Shown here: positions 59,666 to 64,000 of the stretch, piece by piece | How positions within the stretch are numbered: the first letter of the stretch is position 1 | How the letters are laid out: the number at the start of each line of letters is the position of its first letter | Assembly (NCBI GenBank): GCA_910589415.1 | Contig: OU342634.1 | Coordinates: forward strand, 20,023,144 to 20,087,143 | Origin: Malachius bipustulatus | Lineage: Eukaryota; Arthropoda; Insecta; Coleoptera; Melyridae | Reading direction: 5' to 3' | DNA: 64,000 nt | The notes under the pieces: model-generated | The model's input: the letters and a program-made list of their open reading frames with translations, nothing else | Database searches by the model: none | Told to the model about the DNA's origin: nothing | Translations under genes and position numbers: made by a program

Positions 59666-60500
59666 TGTAACGGGATTTTCGGTATGGTAGAGATGATTCC
59701 CCAGGGATGGATAATTACCCCCTTTTACCCGTGACAAGTCAATTAGAATAATAAAATCTTTATTTACAATTACGATATTTACACATATCTGTACCTATTA
59801 AATTAATATTATTGAATCCTGAACAATATGGGCCGGCCTTTGTCCACGGCGGCCCGCCTGATTGGCGAGAGATACTGGCATCGGTGCACGCACCTCTGTT
59901 AATTGGTCGATCTGACGGACGATTCACCTCCGGCTCTGCTGCGTCAGTAGCTCCCTTACCATCGCACGTTGCGTGTCGCATCTGCTGCTGCTGCGGCCTC
60001 CGGAATACGCGACGTGACGGGATTGCCGGATCGACAACTCATTACATTGCGATCCGACGTCTGGTTTACCTGGCCCTCAATATAGGCCAGGCGTCGACTG
60101 AAAGGACCCGCCGGGACTTCACTGCAGCCCCGGTTGATTCCCTGTTATGACCGGCAGTCGATAAGAGCTCAGTTCACTCTCATCGATCTCCCGACGTCCA
60201 GTTACAGCTAGGCTCGACTCATTTCATCGTCCTGCTATATCCGGCTGGGTACTGGACGGAGTGCACTCATTACATGCCTCCTGCTGAAGACCTCCTAGCT
60301 CAGTTCACCGGGAGAGAGAGTGGTTCTCGAGTCAGTTCCTCGGATCCATCTGACCTGCTTGTCCGCTGGGTCTGCTTATATAGCCGGTGCCGGCGAGATA
60401 ACCTGCTAATCACCGCTGTAAAAACTGTATTCTTCTGATAAACCCCTCGATTAATTAAAATAAATAATAATTAACTACGAATGCCTCGGAATTCGTTACA
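59666..60500 (-). mobile_element. 3' LTR of a gag-bearing retrotransposon
   Basis: 835 bp with TGTAACG...CGTTACA ends. Read on the minus strand it has TATATAAG (60,382-60,375) and an initiator GTCAGATGG with A+1 at 60,351, 31 nt downstream. GC-richer than its surroundings. It directly follows the gag-like ORF, which even reads 28 bases into it. The far end sits precisely in the LINE at 59,665/59,666. Confidence 0.85.
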
Positions 60501-61835
60501 TCCCCAGCCCAATGGAAAAAAAAGAAAAATTGCTGCACCTGAAAATAAAAGAAATATTCTGAAACAAACAAACAAAATGTACCTCAAACCATTTTGTCGA
60601 TTTTTCTTTTTTTTTTTAAACACCCCCGTGGTCGAAGTCCGTATCAGTCCGGCCGACGCTCGGGATGGTGGCCCGGGACAATGCTCGAGGATGCGCTCCT
60701 GGATGCGTTTATCCTGTCCTGCTTTTGTCCTGCTTCGTAGAGGTCCTGAGTCGCTACTGTGTCCTCCTCTGGTCTGCTGCTCTGCTCTGTGGAGTTTTAC
60801 TCCTCCTCGTTCTGCCTTGCTGTGCTGTCCTGCCTTCTCTGGCCTGTTTCCTGTTTTCTTCTGTTCTGACTGTCTGGTTCTGTTTTCTGTCTTGTGCTGT
60901 CTTGCAGCCTGTTTTGCTCTGTCCCCTGTTTTGCACTGTTTTGCCTGTTTTGTCTGCTCTGCTTGTTTCGATTTGTCTTCTGTCCTGTTCTGTTCTGCTG
61001 ACTCTGTTTGTCTGGTTCCGATCTCTGTCTTGTGCTGCCTTGCAGCCTGTTCTGTTTTGTTCCCTGTTCTGCACTGTTTCGGTCTGTCTTCTGTTTTGTT
61101 CTGCTCTGCTGATCCTGCGGAGCAGCACTGAATAAACATTAATTCCTCTTCTACGTATGTGGGCTCTTGTTCCACATCGTTCTGCTGTTGGCCTCTGTAG
61201 TAAGGACTGTCCTGTGGATCCTGTGTTCCTGGCTGACTTGGGGTCGTCGCTGACTGCGGTCTCGCGGAGGTTGACGGCCAGTATATAGCGGCGGTTCTTT
61301 CTCTTTCGAGAGACTCGAACGCGCAGGCTATATCTAAGAGGTGCGCTATCGATGTGACTTTATGCAGGTGGAGGTGGATGCGGAACTCCGGCCGCATATT
61401 CCTCTTCACTCTCTCGAGCTCCTGGCTGGGTGACATCGATCCGTCCCGTCGCATCAGGGTCTGTATTTCCGTTACGTATTCCCTGATCGACTCGTTGGGC
61501 CTCTGTTTCCTGGCTCTGATTTCTTCCTCCAGCGCCAATCGGTACTCGTACGGGAGAAACGCGCGCTTGAAACTCCTGTCGAACTGGTCCCAGTTCTGCC
61601 AGTCGTCTTTGTTGACCCTGTACCAGAGCAGCGTTTCCCCTTCTAGGAGCACTGGTAGCGCCTTCAGCATGCCGCTTTTCGGGAAATTGTACGCGTTTCG
61701 CAACTCTTCCAGGCGTTCGATGAAAAGGACTGCGTCGTCTCGCTTGTGGTCGAAGTGCAGTCCCCATTCGAGGGCCTGGTTGATTATTTCCACTTGCGGC
61801 GGCTGGTGGTACCCCGTTGGTGCTGCTAAAAGCAA
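60471..61835 (-). CDS. Gag-like protein of a non-autonomous LTR retrotransposon (5'-truncated)
   Basis: Open frame of about 454 codons. A retrotransposon Gag core spans about residues 40-180: LLEGETLLWYRVNKDDWQNW, FDRSFKRAFLPYEYRLALEE, RKQRPNESIREYVTEIQTLM and HLLDIACAFESLE. This is the capsid-like domain of Ty3/Gypsy elements. No CCHC zinc knuckle follows. Instead residues about 240-390 form a Lys/Arg/Gln/Thr/Glu-rich low-complexity tail containing two tandem repeats of about 45 aa (AEQNKTEDRPKQ... and AEQNRTEDKSKQ...). No protease, RT or integrase occurs before the 3' LTR. A stop (TAG) precedes the first codon and no ATG is in frame at the start, so the N-terminus was lost at the junction near 61,860. 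A gag-only element would depend on a partner for reverse transcription. Confidence 0.8.
   Translation of the reverse strand: MLLAAPTGYHQPPQVEIINQALEWGLHFDHKRDDAVLFIERLEELRNAYNFPKSGMLKALPVLLEGETLLWYRVNKDDWQNWDQFDRSFKRAFLPYEYRLALEEEIRARKQRPNESIREYVTEIQTLMRRDGSMSPSQELERVKRNMRPEFRIHLHLHKVTSIAHLLDIACAFESLERERTAAIYWPSTSARPQSATTPSQPGTQDPQDSPYYRGQQQNDVEQEPTYVEEELMFIQCCSAGSAEQNKTEDRPKQCRTGNKTEQAARQHKTEIGTRQTESAEQNRTEDKSKQAEQTKQAKQCKTGDRAKQAARQHKTENRTRQSEQKKTGNRPEKAGQHSKAERGGVKLHRAEQQTRGGHSSDSGPLRSRTKAGQDKRIQERILEHCPGPPSRASAGLIRTSTTGVFKKKKKNRQNGLRYILFVCFRIFLLFSGAAIFLFFPLGWGCNEFRGIRS
60865..61125. repeat. Tandem minisatellite inside gag
   Basis: Two degenerate units of about 130 bp, each beginning near CTGACT and including CTTGTGCTG(T/C)CTTGCAGCCTG. 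Strand-asymmetric: CT/TG-rich on +, GA/CA-rich on -. It keeps several long frames open on both strands, which explains the overlapping + ORFs. Confidence 0.75.
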
Positions 61836-61865
61836 CTACCATGGCGATACTATATATAGTCTTAA

Positions 61866-61915
61866 CCAGAGTTTTGAATAAGCCTATCGGCCTATAGGCT
61901 TACTCAAAACTCTGG
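61866..61915. repeat. 22-bp inverted repeat at the LTR-element/LINE junction
   Basis: CCAGAGTTTTGAATAAGCCT... (61,866-61,887) and its inverted copy ...AGGCTTACTCAAAACTCTGG (61,894-61,915) match with one mismatch around a 6-nt spacer. The right half belongs to the resumed LINE, so the left half is an inverted duplication of LINE sequence. Confidence 0.8.
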
Positions 61916-62460
61916 CTAATCATCACTGGGATTATGAGCAAACCCCACTAACCATGTTTATGTAGGAGTCTTATTAGATCAATAATAGACTACGCCTCGA
62001 TTTCATAGGAAGGTTTCATGCACTCTTTCAAAACCTACGCTTCTCAAAAGTATGCTAGAATCAATAGAATCTTTTCAAAACACCAAATTTCACGACCTAT
62101 CATAAATTTCTCAGCACAAAGCTCGTATTTCCCTTGGAAGGCATTCATACCAGACATCAAAACAAACCTTAACGCATATCACAAAGCCAGCAGTACTCAC
62201 CCAAAAACAATTTTAAGCGACTTCAAACAAATAATTACCTCCAGCTTTCCAAAACACAAGTTAATCTTCACCGATGCATCCAGGGCGATATCCGGGACTG
62301 GGGTAGCAGTCGTCAGAGACATACTGGTTGCCCAAACGGAACCCCAAAAAAGACACCTAATCTGCACTGAATCCTTATAGCTCCTTGGCCTCATTGACCC
62401 AGTTTTCACACCAAATGTTTAGAAAAATTCAACAGCAACTGTCCGAAAATCACACCGAAT
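61895..62460 (+). pseudogene. LINE, continuation (RT thumb and RNase H)
   Basis: Continues the element broken at 59,665. KAYSKLWLIITG and LCRSLIRSIIDYASISYEG (pattern L.R.YR.LIRS..DYG...Y) are followed by an open stretch from 62,018. It contains KYARINRIF, PWKAFIPDI and the RNase H start LIFTDASRAISGTGVAVV, with LICTESL as the downstream Glu block, then a stop at 62,378. Frame breaks before and after make it non-functional. Confidence 0.8.
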
Positions 62461-63320
62461 CCACAACGATGTCCCATCGCGTGTGGGAATAGAAGATAAC
62501 GACGAACCAACATCCCACCCGCGCACTGTGAAGACTTAATATAAGTACTGAAATGGATCGCACCTAGGTAGGATTATCAGGAAATTATTTCCCTCGCCTC
62601 ATTAAATCAGCCCCAAATCGTAAAAGCAAACAGTGCGAGAATATAGGTACGTGAATACATGAAGGTAAAATTGTTAGAAAATTCAAACACAGCCACCCGC
62701 CGTTACATCAAGTAAACGATCCCGTCAGCACATTAAATATTCAGAAAAGAGAAATCGCTCATTCCAGCGCTTTAAAAAGATATCGGAAGGACCGGCCGGG
62801 CTAGGGTAGGCACGACCAGATGGTAGGGCCAGGCATTGTGGTGCGACACTGTCGGCCCGCGTGATGAAGGAAATAATAGGTGACCTACATACAAGAACGA
62901 GTGGAAAGAAACAGACCGGGTAAAGGAATGTGAAATCAGAGCAAACAATAAGCCTTCGCAAAGACAAAAGTAACTCAGTAGTTATTACACCTACGACAAT
63001 GAAAAGTTCACCAATCGATAAAACGAATAAATAAACTCCAATAGCCGAAAATTAGCTGCGGTACCTAAACGGCCAGTAAAGGAAAACGCGAAGTGAAAGT
63101 TGTGTCGGTGTAATTAAAATAACTAGACACAATGAGAAGTACCTAAACGCGTCGACCGATTTGAAGGAAAATTTAGATAGTTCAGGTTCCGGACAAATCA
63201 GTAAAGTAGCCGCGAGGTCAACTCGCCAAATCTCAAGACAAATGAGATATGATTACGGACTAAATCACGGCAGGAGAGAAGAGTCAATAAGGTTCATTAT
63301 TGCGCGGTGTTTAGAAATCG
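62461..63320. other. Unassigned, GC-richer DNA upstream of a promoter-like region
   Basis: No coding frame recognised. The block 62,760-62,860 is strongly G-rich on + (GGACCGGCCGGGCTAGGG). This may be the U3 part of an LTR that continues beyond the window. Confidence 0.35.
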
Positions 63321-63332
63321 GGCGACTGCTTC

Positions 63333-63380
63333 TATAAAAGCAGACGTCCTGCCGGAGCTCAAAAAAGAGTGAGATCAGAC
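63333..63380 (+). promoter_or_regulatory. TATA-type promoter, probably of an LTR element
   Basis: TATAAAAGCAGACG at 63,333 resembles TATATAAGCAGACC in the LTR at 60,382. An initiator-like GATCAGAC lies at 63,373-63,380, somewhat far (A+1 44 nt from TATA start). AATAAA signals follow at about 63,683 and 63,780. Together they suggest U3-R-U5 of an LTR on the + strand whose end lies beyond 64,000. Confidence 0.4.
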
Positions 63381-63420
63381 TTCGATCGAGCTCTGTCATA
63401 TTCCTTAACCCTTGCTTGGA

Positions 63421-63609
63421 AGATCAACGAGATGGCTTTTATTAGCGCACTCCAGGTCTGACATTCTTTCAACCAAATTTGTAGATGAGATGGTAGTTTC
63501 TATGCACTCGCTACAAATTTCCTAACCAATCAACCCAGAAAAACCGTGAATTTTCCTATCCAAAAGGAGCGTAAACGAGATGGTAGTTTCTATGCACTCC
63601 ATACGCTCT
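63421..63609 (+). ncRNA. Three tandem hairpins with a shared internal-loop motif
   Basis: Hairpin A (63,421-63,459) has outer stem AGATC/GGTCT and inner stem GCT/AGC. Hairpin B (63,475-63,520) has a perfect 10-bp outer stem AAATTTGTAG/CTACAAATTT and inner stem GTAG/CTAT. Hairpin C (63,567-63,608) has outer stem GAGCGTA/TACGCTC and inner stem GTAG/CTAT. All three carry GAGATG on the 5' side and GCACTC on the 3' side, so a GAG/CTC helix plus a 3x3 internal loop is constant. The outer stem differs in all three, and the inner stem of A differs from that of B and C, yet each pairs. Position is just downstream of a TATA-type promoter, so they would lie in a transcript leader. Role unknown. Confidence 0.65.
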
Positions 63610-63624
63610 TTCCTTTACGATTAG

Positions 63625-63802
63625 GGAAATTTCCACATACAATCAGTTAGAACCAATCATCCTTCAAACGAAATTCAAATCAATAAATAAATCATACTGA
63701 TTCATAAACCCCCACCCACGCCAGTTGAATTTCCACCTACCACCAGTTAGGGAAGATCTCTTCAAAACAAAATCCAAATAAATAAATAATCAAACCGATT
63801 CG
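63625..63802. repeat. Two tandem units of about 100 bp
   Basis: GAAATTTCCACATAC...CAGTTAG...AATAAATAAATCATACTGATTC (63,625-63,703) recurs diverged as GAATTTCCACCTACC...CAGTTAGG...AATAAATAAT...CCGATTCGC (63,726-63,802). Each carries AATAAA-type signals. Confidence 0.6.
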
Positions 63803-64000
63803 CAACATTCACGTGTGCAGGTCCCATTTTAAATCAGGCAAAACAATTAGTAAGGAAACAGACGGCAGCACCAATAGTATTAGGTACCTACTTCATCCCG
63901 GTATAGGGAATCGAGATATAGCTAGGAGAGAAAACAGACGCAGGTCAGGAATTAATAATCCGTAAACAAAACGGCCCATGATTCAATCATCCTATTCTTC
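63803..64000. other. Right edge, nothing recognised
   Basis: No PBS, ORF or repeat identified before the window ends. Confidence 0.4.

Noticed and set aside
60481..61131. Plus-strand 216-codon and 156-codon ORFs rich in Cys/Leu/Ser
   Set aside because: Antisense shadow of the low-complexity gag tail; composition comes from the minisatellite.
61354..61881. Plus-strand 175-codon ORF
   Set aside because: Antisense to the Gag core domain.
1..64000. CRISPR arrays, bacterial operons, replication origins
   Set aside because: Sequence is eukaryotic (introns, LINEs, SINE boxes); no regular spacer arrays seen.

Overview
This is a 64 kb AT-rich stretch of an insect nuclear genome, most likely a beetle or related holometabolous insect. 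The order is inferred from the protein families and not proven. There is no dense coding: exons are split by introns of several kb, and most recognisable content is transposable-element debris. That debris includes mariner-like elements with very long terminal inverted repeats (TIRs), hairpin MITEs, LINE fragments, LTR-retrotransposon remnants and tRNA-derived SINE-like pieces.

The only host gene I can model is on the + strand between about 37.4 and 52.1 kb. It encodes a secreted beta-1,3-glucan-recognition (CBM39) protein. One first exon (45,279-45,654) carries a signal peptide and a canonical CBM39 domain. It splices in phase to a short Thr/Glu-rich linker exon (49,824-49,917, with a GC-AG donor) and a last exon (51,701-52,076). 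The product is 281 aa and has no glucanase-like GH16 domain. A second, diverged CBM39 exon with its own signal-like sequence (37,444-37,843) ends in the same splice phase at a perfect donor. It is either an alternative first exon or the stub of a tandem duplicate. TATA, initiator, GATA and NF-kappaB-like motifs lie just upstream of the main first exon.

Layout: 0-2.3 kb, LINE reverse-transcriptase fragments and a SINE-like piece. 2.3-5.8 kb, mostly featureless. 5.8-8.0 kb, a type I hammerhead ribozyme, a 1.2 kb foldback element and a mariner-like MITE. 8.4-9.1 kb, a probable solo LTR. 9-29 kb, sparse MITEs, a mariner relic, a nested MITE/LINE block (22.2-24.1 kb) and a foldback (27.4-28.2 kb). 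29.1-31.3 kb, a complete but broken mariner-like element with 520 bp TIRs. 36.3-37.1 kb, an LTR plus primer-binding site. 37.4-52.1 kb, the CBM39 gene, whose introns hold tandem repeats, a Penelope-like inverted pair with two more hammerheads, MITEs and a LINE RNase H relic. 53.5-55.7 kb, a 2.2 kb long-TIR element carrying a Cys-rich coding relic. 58.8-62.4 kb, a LINE split by a gag-bearing LTR element. 62.7-64 kb, an LTR-like promoter region followed by three tandem hairpins that share one internal-loop motif but have different stems.

The most interesting signals are the three hammerhead ribozymes, the three covarying tandem hairpins at 63.4-63.6 kb, and the CBM39 gene with two candidate first exons and an unfamiliar C-terminal domain.
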